Source: Sphingomonas sp. IW22
Lineage (GTDB): Bacteria; Pseudomonadota; Alphaproteobacteria; Sphingomonadales; Sphingomonadaceae
Assembly (NCBI RefSeq): GCF_041321155.1
Contig: NZ_JBGGWB010000004.1
Coordinates: 1 to 64,000 of the forward strand
Length of the DNA: 64,000 nucleotides
Direction: 5' to 3'
Shown: piece by piece, positions 17,324 through 25,338 of the stretch
Position numbering within the stretch: the stretch's first letter is position 1
How the letters are laid out: every line of letters starts with the position of its first letter
The notes under the pieces: generated by a model
What the model was told of the DNA's origin: nothing
Database searches by the model: none
The model's input: the letters and a program-made list of their open reading frames with translations, nothing else
Position numbers and translations under genes: made by a program

Positions 17324-17840
17324 GGCGCCGGCGACCGTATGGCGACCGCGCAAGCGGCTATGGGGGCTGTTCGCCGCTTTCGTTGCCGGCAGCGTCGTGC
17401 TCGGGGCGATCAGCGATTGGCGCGAAGACCATGCGCTGCTGATCAACACGACGGAATCGCTGCCGAACTGGGCCTTCCTCATCCATCGCAACAAGCTACC
17501 GGCCCGGGGCGATTACGTTTTCTTCGATCCTCCGGCGAGCGAGCTGGTCCGGGCGCACTTCGGCCCCAAGCCGCAGATGTTCGGGAAGATCGTCTATGGC
17601 ATGCCCGGCGACATAGTGCGGCACTGGCACCTCGCGGTGACCGTGAATGGTCGCATCGTGGCCTACACCAAGCCCAGGACGAAGTCAGGCGAACCGCTGG
17701 CGATCGGCCCGAGCGGCGTGATTCCTGCTGGCTGCTATTATGTCGGCACACCTCACAAGGACGGCTTCGATTCCCGCTACGCTGCGATCGGCTTCGCCTG
17801 TCAGCGACAGATCGTGGGCACCGGGGAGGCGATCCTGTGA
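17304..17840 (+). CDS. S26-family signal peptidase of the transfer operon (TraF-peptidase type)
   Basis: A 178-residue membrane peptidase: an N-terminal helix (LWGLFAAFVAGSVVLGAI), then the nucleophile region NTTESLPNWAF, in which the Ser before Leu-Pro is the likely catalytic Ser, and the lysine region FGKIVYGMPGDIV, with Lys as general base. A C-terminal box (IPAGCYYVGTPHKDGFDSRY) matches the S26 type found in conjugative operons. It probably processes the pilin precursor encoded at the start of the operon. This is not the thioredoxin-like TraF further downstream. The ATG at 17304 overlaps trbI; the stop overlaps traW. Confidence 0.88.
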   Translation: MAATANRAPATVWRPRKRLWGLFAAFVAGSVVLGAISDWREDHALLINTTESLPNWAFLIHRNKLPARGDYVFFDPPASELVRAHFGPKPQMFGKIVYGMPGDIVRHWHLAVTVNGRIVAYTKPRTKSGEPLAIGPSGVIPAGCYYVGTPHKDGFDSRYAAIGFACQRQIVGTGEAIL

Positions 17841-18493
17841 TCCGCTGGCTGGCTCCGCTCGCCGGCATCGCCAGCCTCGGGGCGGCGGTCCTGCTCACCG
17901 GATCCGAGCGGGGGGAGGCCCGTGATTTCGGCCAGATGGGGCAGACGTTTCCTGTCGCCGAGGCGGACCTACTCTCGACCATCGAGGCACGCCTCAAGCG
18001 CGCCCAGGCGACCGGTGAGATGGATCGCGTGAACGCTGCCTTCGCCAAGCGAGCGGAAGCGAAGGTCCGACGGCCCGTGCCAGTCGCGGGGATGTCTCCG
18101 GCCGAACAAGCGCGGACCTGGAACTATGATCCGACGATCACGCTCGAGCGGGAGATCCGGGACCATAAGGGACAGGTGATCGCCGCCGCAGGCCAGAGGA
18201 TCAATCCGCTCGACTTCGTGTCGATGCGCCAGAGCCTGGTGTTCGTCGACGGCGATGACGCCGCGCAGGTCGATTGGGCGACCAAGCGGTTCACCGAACT
18301 CAACGCGAAGATCATCTTCGTCAACGGCTCGCCGATCGAATCCATGACGACGCGCAAGCGCCGGTTCTTCTTCGATCAGGAGGGCCGCCTCACCGGCAAG
18401 TTCGGCATCCGGCACACGCCGGCTGTCGTCTCACAGGCGGGCAAGCTGCTGCAGGTGTCGGAGACCGTCCTGAAACCGGGAGGGCGGAGCTGA
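17837..18493 (+). CDS. traW: F-type transfer protein TraW
   Basis: A 218-residue exported protein beginning at the GTG at 17837, which overlaps the peptidase stop. The signal segment is IASLGAAVLLTG, then RDFGQMGQTFPVAEADLLSTI is the highly typical TraW mature start. The central NYDPTITLEREIRDHKGQVIAAAGQRINPLDFV and the C-terminal FFFDQEGRLTGKFGIRHTPAVV are also family features. TraW acts in the periplasm with TrbC and TraU in pilus biogenesis. Confidence 0.92.
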   Translation: MIRWLAPLAGIASLGAAVLLTGSERGEARDFGQMGQTFPVAEADLLSTIEARLKRAQATGEMDRVNAAFAKRAEAKVRRPVPVAGMSPAEQARTWNYDPTITLEREIRDHKGQVIAAAGQRINPLDFVSMRQSLVFVDGDDAAQVDWATKRFTELNAKIIFVNGSPIESMTTRKRRFFFDQEGRLTGKFGIRHTPAVVSQAGKLLQVSETVLKPGGRS

Positions 18494-18762
18494 TGCCACT
18501 ATGGCTCGACTTCCTGCGCACGCCGATGGCGGCACCGGAAACGCGATCACTGCGCCGCATGCGCCTTATATGGCAGGGCCTCTGCCTCTCGGTGGCACTG
18601 GTCGTGGGCTTCTTCCAGCCGATCCACTCTGTGCTTGGGCGTGCCGTACCTTGCCTGGTATTGGCGCTGCTGGTCGCAGCCGGTCTATACACCTGGCTCT
18701 ATCTCCACCGGAAGAACGCCGCCGACAACGCCTTCCTCGAGCGGACCGGGGAGGCGAAATGA
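18493..18762 (+). CDS. Small membrane protein between traW and traU, 89 aa
   Basis: The protein has an N-terminal amphipathic and basic part (RSLRRMRLIWQGL), two hydrophobic segments (about residues 29-45 and 48-68) and a polar tail with HRKNAADNAFLERTG. It shares one base with traW and overlaps traU by 4 bases, so it is embedded in the operon and translated with it. I do not recognise a family; an accessory inner-membrane role in transfer is inferred. Confidence 0.65.
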   Translation: MPLWLDFLRTPMAAPETRSLRRMRLIWQGLCLSVALVVGFFQPIHSVLGRAVPCLVLALLVAAGLYTWLYLHRKNAADNAFLERTGEAK

Positions 18763-19778
18763 TGCGGTGGCTGCGCGCCTTCGTCGGCGTCCTTGGCCTG
18801 CTGCTCGTGATGGTGGCGTTGACGCCACGCGCGGAGGCGGCCCCGACCTGCACCGGCAAGTTCGTGAACCCCATCACCGACGTCTGCTGGTCATGCTTGT
18901 TCCCGCTCTCGATCGGAGGAGCAAAAATCTGGCCGGGAAGCCGGCCGGATACGAACAATCCCGCCTCTCCGATCTGTGCCTGCGCCGACCCGCTGCCGCG
19001 CATCGGCATCTCGGTCGGATTCTGGGAGCCCGTCCGGCTCGCCGACGTGACGATGAAGCCATGGTGCTTTCCCAACCTCGGCGGCACCCGCATCGCGCCC
19101 GGTTTCGATATCGGCCAGGGCTACCTCGCGGGTCCATCGATGGTGGGCGGTCGGTCGCAGAGCACGGCCAAGTGGCACGTCCACTGGTACGTCTATCCGC
19201 TCCTCTACTGGATGGAGATCCTGACCGATTTCCTCTGCTTCGAGCAGGCCTCCTTCGACATTGCGTACATGACGGAGATCGACCCGCTCTGGCAAGATGA
19301 CTCGCTCACCGCGATCATCAATCCCGAGGCCATCGTCTTCGCCAACCCGATCGCCCAGGCGGCCTGCGCGGGCGATTGCATCGCCGGGACTGCGGCCTTG
19401 CCCCTCGATGCGCTGTTCTGGTGCGCGGGCTGCCAGGGCAGCATGTATCCCCTCAACGGCAATATCCCGGCGTCGATCGGGCACGTCCAGTCGTCCCGCC
19501 TCGCGCTGTCCCGTTTCGCCTACAAGATGCACCGAGAGGGGCTCGCATGGGGCACGATGGGCTCCGAGGGTCTCTGCAAGAAGTACCTCATGCCGATCAT
19601 GCGGAAGCAGCAATATCGCTTCCAGATGGTGAACCCGATCCCGACGGTCAGCGGGCGGTTTGCCTGCTCGGCGATCGGCGCGTCGACCATGCCGCCGGAT
19701 GCCGGCCGAGCCTTCCCCGCCGGCGGCGAGGACATGGGCTACCTGGTTTGGCGCAAACGCAACTGCTGCGTGTTCTGA
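18759..19778 (+). CDS. traU: F-type transfer protein TraU
   Basis: A 339-residue exported Cys-rich protein. The signal peptide ends near residue 27 (PRAEA). The mature part begins with the family's GKFVNPITDVCWSCLFPLSIGG and continues with CACADPLPRIGISVGFWEP, the DVTMKPWCFPNLGG segment, HVHWYVYPLLYWMEILTDFLC and LFWCAGCQGSMYPLNG. Many Cys residues fit dependence on the operon's DsbC-like protein. TraU is a periplasmic protein important for DNA transfer and pilus assembly. Two adjacent ATGs (18759 and 18762) are both possible starts. Confidence 0.95.
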   Translation: MMRWLRAFVGVLGLLLVMVALTPRAEAAPTCTGKFVNPITDVCWSCLFPLSIGGAKIWPGSRPDTNNPASPICACADPLPRIGISVGFWEPVRLADVTMKPWCFPNLGGTRIAPGFDIGQGYLAGPSMVGGRSQSTAKWHVHWYVYPLLYWMEILTDFLCFEQASFDIAYMTEIDPLWQDDSLTAIINPEAIVFANPIAQAACAGDCIAGTAALPLDALFWCAGCQGSMYPLNGNIPASIGHVQSSRLALSRFAYKMHREGLAWGTMGSEGLCKKYLMPIMRKQQYRFQMVNPIPTVSGRFACSAIGASTMPPDAGRAFPAGGEDMGYLVWRKRNCCVF

Positions 19779-19788
19779 GGAGGGAAGC

Positions 19789-20535
19789 ATGCGCCTTCTG
19801 ACATTGGGCATCACGGCTCTTCTCACCACTGCCGGCCTCTCGGCGCTCCTTGCCCAAACCGTTGACGGGGTCGACGTCCAGGCCGTGAAGAAGCGTGCCG
19901 CGGACCTTGCTGCGGAGGCACAGGCTTTCGTCGACCAGGTGAAGGACCGCGGCGATGAGTTCCGCGAGCAGGCAACCGTCGTGCGCAAGTCGGGCATGGA
20001 CAACATGCAGCGCGTCGCGGCAACCGAATTGCCAAAGGGACCGGACGGCAAGATCGACTTCGATGAGCTCGTCCAGGGGGCAGCGACGAACGCGAACATT
20101 CCCGGCGGCGACGCGCCACAGTTCATCGTCTTCGCCAGCCTGTCGATGCCGACGGCCTCGCTCAAGCAGCTGATCGCCGACACCGCGAGGGCAGGGGGCG
20201 TCGTCGTCTTCCGCGGTTTCCCCAACAACTCGGCCAAGGAATTCGCCGGTCGGCTCGGGCAGATCGTGCAGAAGGACGACATGCCGAACATCGGCATCGA
20301 TCCTCGCCTCTTCCGCGCCTTCGGCGTGCAAGCGGTACCGACCTACGTCGCCGTCTCCTCGACCTTCGACCTGTGCGCGGGCTTCTCCTGCGAAACCAGG
20401 GTACCACCCCATGATCGCATGGAGGGCAACGTCACGGTCGACTATGCCCTCAACACCTTCGCCCAGGCCAACGGTCCCGGCGCGCGGATTGCCTCGGTCG
20501 CGCTCGAAAACCTCGCGCGGAGCCGGCGCCAGTGA
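19789..20535 (+). CDS. trbC: F-type transfer protein TrbC
   Basis: A 248-residue exported protein with a signal peptide (residues ~1-22), a helical section rich in Ala and Glu (about 30-75) and a thioredoxin-like TrbC domain with FIVFASLSMPTASLKQLIADTARAGG, VVFRGFPNNSAKEF and IGIDPRLFRAFGVQAVPTYV. A GAGGAGG ribosome-binding site precedes the ATG at 19789, so it does not depend on coupling with traU. TrbC works with TraW in the periplasm. The stop overlaps the traN GTG start. Confidence 0.92.
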   Translation: MRLLTLGITALLTTAGLSALLAQTVDGVDVQAVKKRAADLAAEAQAFVDQVKDRGDEFREQATVVRKSGMDNMQRVAATELPKGPDGKIDFDELVQGAATNANIPGGDAPQFIVFASLSMPTASLKQLIADTARAGGVVVFRGFPNNSAKEFAGRLGQIVQKDDMPNIGIDPRLFRAFGVQAVPTYVAVSSTFDLCAGFSCETRVPPHDRMEGNVTVDYALNTFAQANGPGARIASVALENLARSRRQ

Positions 20536-22373
20536 AGCTCAGGTCTCTTGCTGCCGCGCTTATGAGCGTCTGCCTGGTCATCAGCTCCGCCGGCGCTCAG
20601 CAGATGACCGTCGAGCAGGCGCGCGAAGAGGGCAAGGCTCTCGGCAACGCCAAGCGGCAGGATGAAAGCCTCGTGCCGACATCTGACGCTCAGGCTGCGG
20701 CGGTGCCCGGCTATACCGGCACCACCCAGCCCCAGAGCACCTATTTCGACGACCCGGACGCGCTGGTCGCGGCGGGAACGGCGCAGCGCACGACCAACGA
20801 CTCCTATCGCACCGTCACCGACCCGGATCACACGCGGCCGACTTTCAGCAATGCCGAGATCCTCGCGACCACCAACCGCGCGACGACGGTGGAAAACGAT
20901 CCCGAGGCCTACCTGCAGGGCGAGAATATCGGCTCGGAGAGCGGGCAATGCCAGCCGCTCCCGCCCGGATCGGGAGAGGGAGGCTACTACGAGGCGACAT
21001 GCAATACCGGCACCAAGGTCGACGAGACGGCGCCTGTGTGCCGCGTGCCGCTCGTGGTCGACGTCACCCCCGGCGTGAACAAGTATGTCTACACCTGCGA
21101 GAATTGGTCGCGCTCTGCCGCGCAGGGTGGCGACAACCGGAGCCGCCGCTGCGTGCCGGCGTTCAACGCCCCCGTCGCCGACGGGGTCTGCCGCGAGCGG
21201 TCGCGCGAGACCGTCATGTACGATGTCTGCCTGCAGGGGAATCCGCGATTCTGCACCGAACCGGACATTCGCGAGGGCGAGATCATCACCTACGAGTGCG
21301 ACAGCGCGGCGGTCACGGGTCGGCCATACACGATCGAAACGGTCGGCCAGGTCATCAATGAGCACAGGGACGAGGGCGCCTGCAATGGTGCGACGGCCGG
21401 CCAGACATGCGAGCTCGCCTCCGAGACTTGCGTCGATACGGAGCCGACGACCCGCACGATCAATGGCGTCGCCGTCACACGCGCCTGCTGGCAGTGGGAG
21501 CGGCAGTATTCGTGTCATCGCCTTTCGCAGGGCAACGACTGCGGCGATCTCGAGGGAAATCGCCAGTGCACGTTCCTGCGCGAGGAATGCCTCGACGACC
21601 CGCAGCAAGGCGAATGCAAGGTAAAGGAGAAGGTCTACCGCTGTCCCACACCGGACGCGCCAACCTCGGATGCGCCCCAATATATTTGCGGCAGTGATGT
21701 CTATTGCATCAATGGCGACTGCGAGCCGATCACGCGCGAGGCCTCGACCGAGTTCAAGGATGCCCTGGTCGCGCTTCATGCGATCGATGACGCATCGAAG
21801 GGGTTCGATCCGAACAACCTGACCGTGTTCTCCGGGACGCGCGATACGTGCCATAAGCCCGTGTTCGGTCTCATCAACTGCTGCGCGGGCAAGGTCTCGG
21901 GTGCGCTGACCCTCGCAGCCGGCGGTGCGGCGCTCGCGGGAGGGCCGGCGGCGATCGCCGCGCTCGCGACACCCTTCCTCGCCTTGTTCGCCTGTTCTCA
22001 GGACGAGATGAAGCTCGACATCAAGGACCGCATGGGACTCTGCCACAAGGTGGGGACCTGGTGCTCGTCCAGCTTCCTCGGCATCTGCAAGACGAAGAAG
22101 ACCGCTTATTGTTGCTTCGAGAGCAAGCTCAGCCGCGTGCTTCAGGAGCAGGGGCGCGTCCAGATCAACAAGCCTTGGGGCAGCCCGAAGTCCGAGCAGT
22201 GCAAAGGCTTCACCATCGCCGAGTTCCAGCTGCTCGATCTGTCCAGGATGGATTTCACAGAGGTCTACGCTGACTTTCTCGACGCGGCAAAGCTGCCGGA
22301 CGAGGTCCAGACGATGACCGAAATCCAGGCGAAGATTCAGAACTATTACGACCTGCATGGAGGCACTCCATGA
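20532..22373 (+). CDS. traN: F-type mating-pair stabilisation protein TraN
   Basis: A 613-residue exported, very Cys-rich protein starting at the GTG at 20532. The signal peptide ends at about residue 22. It contains the family's early QAREEGKALG element, repeated CxC/Cx5-10C units in the middle (about residues 135-400), and a C-terminal region with CAGKVSG, CSQDEMKLDIKDRMGLCHKVGTWCS and KTAYCCFESKLSRVLQEQGR, the most conserved part of TraN. In F, TraN is an outer-membrane adhesin that holds mating pairs; the variable middle decides recipient contact. Confidence 0.93.
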   Translation: MKLRSLAAALMSVCLVISSAGAQQMTVEQAREEGKALGNAKRQDESLVPTSDAQAAAVPGYTGTTQPQSTYFDDPDALVAAGTAQRTTNDSYRTVTDPDHTRPTFSNAEILATTNRATTVENDPEAYLQGENIGSESGQCQPLPPGSGEGGYYEATCNTGTKVDETAPVCRVPLVVDVTPGVNKYVYTCENWSRSAAQGGDNRSRRCVPAFNAPVADGVCRERSRETVMYDVCLQGNPRFCTEPDIREGEIITYECDSAAVTGRPYTIETVGQVINEHRDEGACNGATAGQTCELASETCVDTEPTTRTINGVAVTRACWQWERQYSCHRLSQGNDCGDLEGNRQCTFLREECLDDPQQGECKVKEKVYRCPTPDAPTSDAPQYICGSDVYCINGDCEPITREASTEFKDALVALHAIDDASKGFDPNNLTVFSGTRDTCHKPVFGLINCCAGKVSGALTLAAGGAALAGGPAAIAALATPFLALFACSQDEMKLDIKDRMGLCHKVGTWCSSSFLGICKTKKTAYCCFESKLSRVLQEQGRVQINKPWGSPKSEQCKGFTIAEFQLLDLSRMDFTEVYADFLDAAKLPDEVQTMTEIQAKIQNYYDLHGGTP

Positions 22374-22388
22374 ACACCAGAGGGATCG

Positions 22389-22793
22389 GTGATCGACATG
22401 ACGGCCGTGGCGAATGACCTGCCGACCGCAGGCTCTCCGGGATGCGACTGGAAGATGACGGTGTTCGAGCTGGCGATCTTTCTGTGCGTGTTCCGCGCGA
22501 GGCGAGCGGCTCGGGTGGAAGAGATCTGTCAGGTAATCGGCGACTGGTTCGAGTGCGCAGTGGAACCATCGTCGGCTGCTGCGCCGATCGAACACATGAT
22601 CGCCAATCGCTGGGTCGCGGAGGAAAACCACGGCTTGCGGGCCACCGAAGAGGGCCGGACCGCGGCGCGGCCGCTGATGAACGGGATCATCCGGATGCTC
22701 GACCAAGGGACGAGGCTCATCGACGTCGCCCTGATGATGTCCGTGCTCCGTTTGACGAAAGGAGAACTGGACAATGGGCTTCGTCATTTTTGA
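22389..22793 (+). CDS. Hypothetical winged-helix-like protein, 134 aa
   Basis: The protein has an N-terminal helical half (KMTVFELAIFLCVFRARRAARVEEICQVIGDWFECAVEP) and a middle that reads like a winged helix (PIEHMIANRWVAEENHGLRATEEGRTAARPLM), similar in layout to PadR/MarR-type DNA-binding domains. I cannot assign a family. It sits on the transfer strand between traN and traF with AGAGGGAT before the GTG at 22389; a later ATG at 22398 is also possible. A regulatory or accessory role is possible. Confidence 0.55.
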   Translation: MIDMTAVANDLPTAGSPGCDWKMTVFELAIFLCVFRARRAARVEEICQVIGDWFECAVEPSSAAAPIEHMIANRWVAEENHGLRATEEGRTAARPLMNGIIRMLDQGTRLIDVALMMSVLRLTKGELDNGLRHF

Positions 22794-23022
22794 TCCTGCC
22801 ATTCTCGCGTCCCTGCTCGCCGGCGCATTGGCGCCCGGCTCTGTAGCACCGGGCCTGCCGGCGCCCGCTCGACCAACCTCCGCCTGCAGCGCCGCCGCGC
22901 TCTCCACGGCCGGGATCGACTGCTGCCTTCACATCGCGGCCTGGGACACGCCGACCACCCCATCCAACCACCACCCCGCGCAATCTCAGGATGGTGCGGC
23001 CGACCAGCAGGGAGGACGATGA
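22774..23022 (+). CDS. Small hypothetical protein upstream of traF, 82 aa
   Basis: A short hydrophobic N-terminus (FVIFDPAILASLLAGALAPG) is followed by a Pro/Ala-rich region with four Cys. It overlaps the preceding gene by 20 bases, has GGAGAA 8 bases before its ATG, and ends inside the traF start region, so the arrangement looks like the rest of the operon. No homology is recognised and the composition is biased, so this could be a non-genuine frame. Confidence 0.4.
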   Translation: MGFVIFDPAILASLLAGALAPGSVAPGLPAPARPTSACSAAALSTAGIDCCLHIAAWDTPTTPSNHHPAQSQDGAADQQGGR

Positions 23023-23024
23023 TC

Positions 23025-23849
23025 ATGTCGAAGATGGCGAAGCTGGCGATGATCCTGCTGACCGCGGCGCCGATGGCCGTGCCGGTGCGTGCGCAGGATG
23101 CGGGGAGCGCGGCCGATGGCGTCGAGGCGGCCGCTGGCGGTGATGATTTCTACTGCGGCGAGCGCAAACTGGGGCAATGGTTCTATTGTTCGAAGCCGAG
23201 GCCTCCGGAGACGGCAAAGGCTCAACCGCAGGTGCCCGAGCAGACCGCGGCGGAGCGCCTGGCCGCGATCACGCACCAGCTTGATGAGCTCAAGGCCCGA
23301 GCGATCCTTGATCCTTCCGAGGCGAATGTCATCGCCTATGTGCGCTTCCAGCGCGAGCAACTGGATCGTGCCTCGACGTTCTCGGATACGTGGCAGCGCG
23401 CCCTGTGGCAGAATCCGGATATCGACTACACGCTGCAGCGGCCCGTCAACACAGTCGCGAAGCGAACATGGCTCGATAACCGCAAGGCCGATCGCGACCA
23501 GGTCCTCATCAACCTGAGCCAGCGTTACGGCTTGTTCTACTTCTATGCGCAGAGCTGCGGGGCCTGTGAGGTGTTCGCGCCGATCCTGCGCTCGGTCGCG
23601 GATAGCCATCGGATGGCGGTCATGGCCGTCTCGATGGATGGTGGCCCGAGCCGGGACTTCCCCAACTATGTCGTGGATTCCGGCCAACGTGCCCGGATGG
23701 GGCTTTCGGGCAATGAAACGCCGGCGCTCGTGCTTTTCGACACGGCTACGAAGCGGACCATCCCCGTCGGCTACGGCATCCTGAGCGCCGACGAGATCAT
23801 GGATCGCATCTTCATGCTCACCAACACCAAGGTCGGGAGCGATTACTGA
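23025..23849 (+). CDS. traF: F-type transfer protein TraF (thioredoxin-like)
   Basis: A 274-residue exported protein: signal peptide to about residue 22, then the TraF mature start (FYCGERKLGQWFYCSKP), a helical linker (AAERLAAITHQLDELKARAILDPS), YVRFQREQLDRASTFSDTWQRALWQNPDIDYTLQRPVN, and a thioredoxin-fold domain with the active-site motif SCGAC (FYFYAQSCGACEVFAPILR). It is a periplasmic protein of the pilus assembly group with TraH. Two start ATGs exist: 23019 is only 3 bases from GGAGG, while 23025 has ordinary spacing and is preferred. Confidence 0.92.
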   Translation: MSKMAKLAMILLTAAPMAVPVRAQDAGSAADGVEAAAGGDDFYCGERKLGQWFYCSKPRPPETAKAQPQVPEQTAAERLAAITHQLDELKARAILDPSEANVIAYVRFQREQLDRASTFSDTWQRALWQNPDIDYTLQRPVNTVAKRTWLDNRKADRDQVLINLSQRYGLFYFYAQSCGACEVFAPILRSVADSHRMAVMAVSMDGGPSRDFPNYVVDSGQRARMGLSGNETPALVLFDTATKRTIPVGYGILSADEIMDRIFMLTNTKVGSDY

Positions 23850-25315
23850 TGTCTAATCCTCGGCAGAATGGTCGGCTCAGGAGGCTGGCACATCGTGCCG
23901 GCGCCGCGTTGATGATGGCGGCCGCCTCGCACTTCGCTCTGATCGGCGTCGCGCGCGCCGACGTCGCGTCCGAGATGAACGGCTTCTTCAATGATGCCGG
24001 CGGTGCCGCGAACGTGACCGGGCCGACGGCGTTCCAGGGACAGTCGGCAGGCTATTACTCGCTCGGCAACGTCTGGACCCGCTTTCCGCAGAAGAGCGTG
24101 TCGCCGTTCAACCTTCAGCTCCCCAGCGCGCGCGCGGGATGCGGCGGCATCGACCTGTTCTCGGGCTCGTTCAGCTTCATCAATGCCAGCGAGATCGTGG
24201 CGATGCTGAAGGCGACCGCGAACAACGCCTTGGGCTTTGCTTTCAAGCTGGCTATCGACAGCGTCTCGCCCGAAATCGGCAAGGTCATGGACGAGTTCAG
24301 CCAAAAGGCTCAGCTCCTCAACCAGATGAACATCTCCAGCTGCGAGACGGCGCAGGCCCTCGTCGGGGGAATCTGGCCGCAGATGGAGACCACGCGATCG
24401 ACGATTTGCGAGGCGGTCGGCAACAGCCAGGGCGTGTTCTCCGACTGGGCCGCGTCCCGGCAGGGCTGCAACAACGGCGGTCAACGAGATGGGACGCTCG
24501 CCGGCAATACCGATCCTCACATGAAGGAGCAGATCGTCGGCGACCCGCACAACTACACCTGGGAGGCGCTGAAAAAGTCCTCGAAATTCGGCGCGTTCGA
24601 CCAGGCCTTCTCCGAATATGTGATGACCTTGGTGGGAACGATCGTGACCACGCCTCCGACCGGCAGCGATCAGGGGCCGAAGGTCGTGATCTACGGTCCT
24701 GCCGAAGAGGCGGTCGTGACGGCGCTGTTGGACGGCACCGCCAGTGCGACGCAGGTCAAGATCCTCAAGTGCAACAACGAACTTTGCACGGACGTGTCCG
24801 ACCAGACGCTGAGCGTGCCCGAGGCGAGTGCTCTTCGGCCAAGGATCGCGACGATGATCAAGAGCATGAGCTCGAAGATCCGCAGCGACACGGCGCTCGA
24901 CGCGGCCGAAAAGCAGCTCCTGAACATGGCCACCGTGCCGATCTACAAGATTCTCGCGGTGCAGGCCTATGCCCACTATGCGTTGACCGACGGCGAGATC
25001 CAGACGCTGTCCGAGATCGTCGCGGTCGACCTTCTTAACGCCATGCTCGATAATATGCTCGACCGCGTCGAGCAGGCGAAGGTCTTCTATCAGACCGCAG
25101 ACCAGGAGACGGCCGGGCAGTGGCGCCAGCAAATCGCCGCCACCCGCGCCAAATTCGCGCAGCGCGACGTCAAGCTTAGCAACAAGCTCCAGGTGACGAT
25201 GCAGATCATCAACCGGAGCATCATGCTCGAATCGACCCTGCAGAACAGCATGACGCCGGGCATGTCCTCGGCGCTCAACTTTTCGCGGGGCTTGAACGCG
25301 CAGGGCCTGCTCTAG
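23849..25315 (+). CDS. traH: F-type transfer protein TraH
   Basis: A 488-residue exported protein: signal segment ending near residue 32 (VARA), then the conserved SEMNGFFNDAGGAANVTGPTAFQGQSAGYYSLGNVW element and GGIDLFSGSFSFINASE, both hallmarks of TraH. A long helical C-terminal half follows, ending NRSIMLESTLQNSM. TraH interacts with TraF, TraU and TrbI in the outer-envelope part of the pilus machine. It shares one base with traF and is followed by traG after 23 bases. Confidence 0.95.
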   Translation: MSNPRQNGRLRRLAHRAGAALMMAAASHFALIGVARADVASEMNGFFNDAGGAANVTGPTAFQGQSAGYYSLGNVWTRFPQKSVSPFNLQLPSARAGCGGIDLFSGSFSFINASEIVAMLKATANNALGFAFKLAIDSVSPEIGKVMDEFSQKAQLLNQMNISSCETAQALVGGIWPQMETTRSTICEAVGNSQGVFSDWAASRQGCNNGGQRDGTLAGNTDPHMKEQIVGDPHNYTWEALKKSSKFGAFDQAFSEYVMTLVGTIVTTPPTGSDQGPKVVIYGPAEEAVVTALLDGTASATQVKILKCNNELCTDVSDQTLSVPEASALRPRIATMIKSMSSKIRSDTALDAAEKQLLNMATVPIYKILAVQAYAHYALTDGEIQTLSEIVAVDLLNAMLDNMLDRVEQAKVFYQTADQETAGQWRQQIAATRAKFAQRDVKLSNKLQVTMQIINRSIMLESTLQNSMTPGMSSALNFSRGLNAQGLL

Positions 25316-25338
25316 GCGCGGAAGGGGAGGGTTGCGAC

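Noticed and set aside
18891..20297. A 468-codon minus-strand frame across traU and trbC
   Set aside because: No motif or plausible start; both plus-strand genes are well supported.
20442..22907. An 821-codon open frame antisense to traN
   Set aside because: It mirrors the Cys-rich, high-GC traN gene, has biased Arg/Ala composition and no recognisable domain; traN on the plus strand is certain.
23843..25132. A 429-codon minus-strand frame across traH
   Set aside because: Composition is typical of antisense reading of GC-rich coding DNA; traH is clear.
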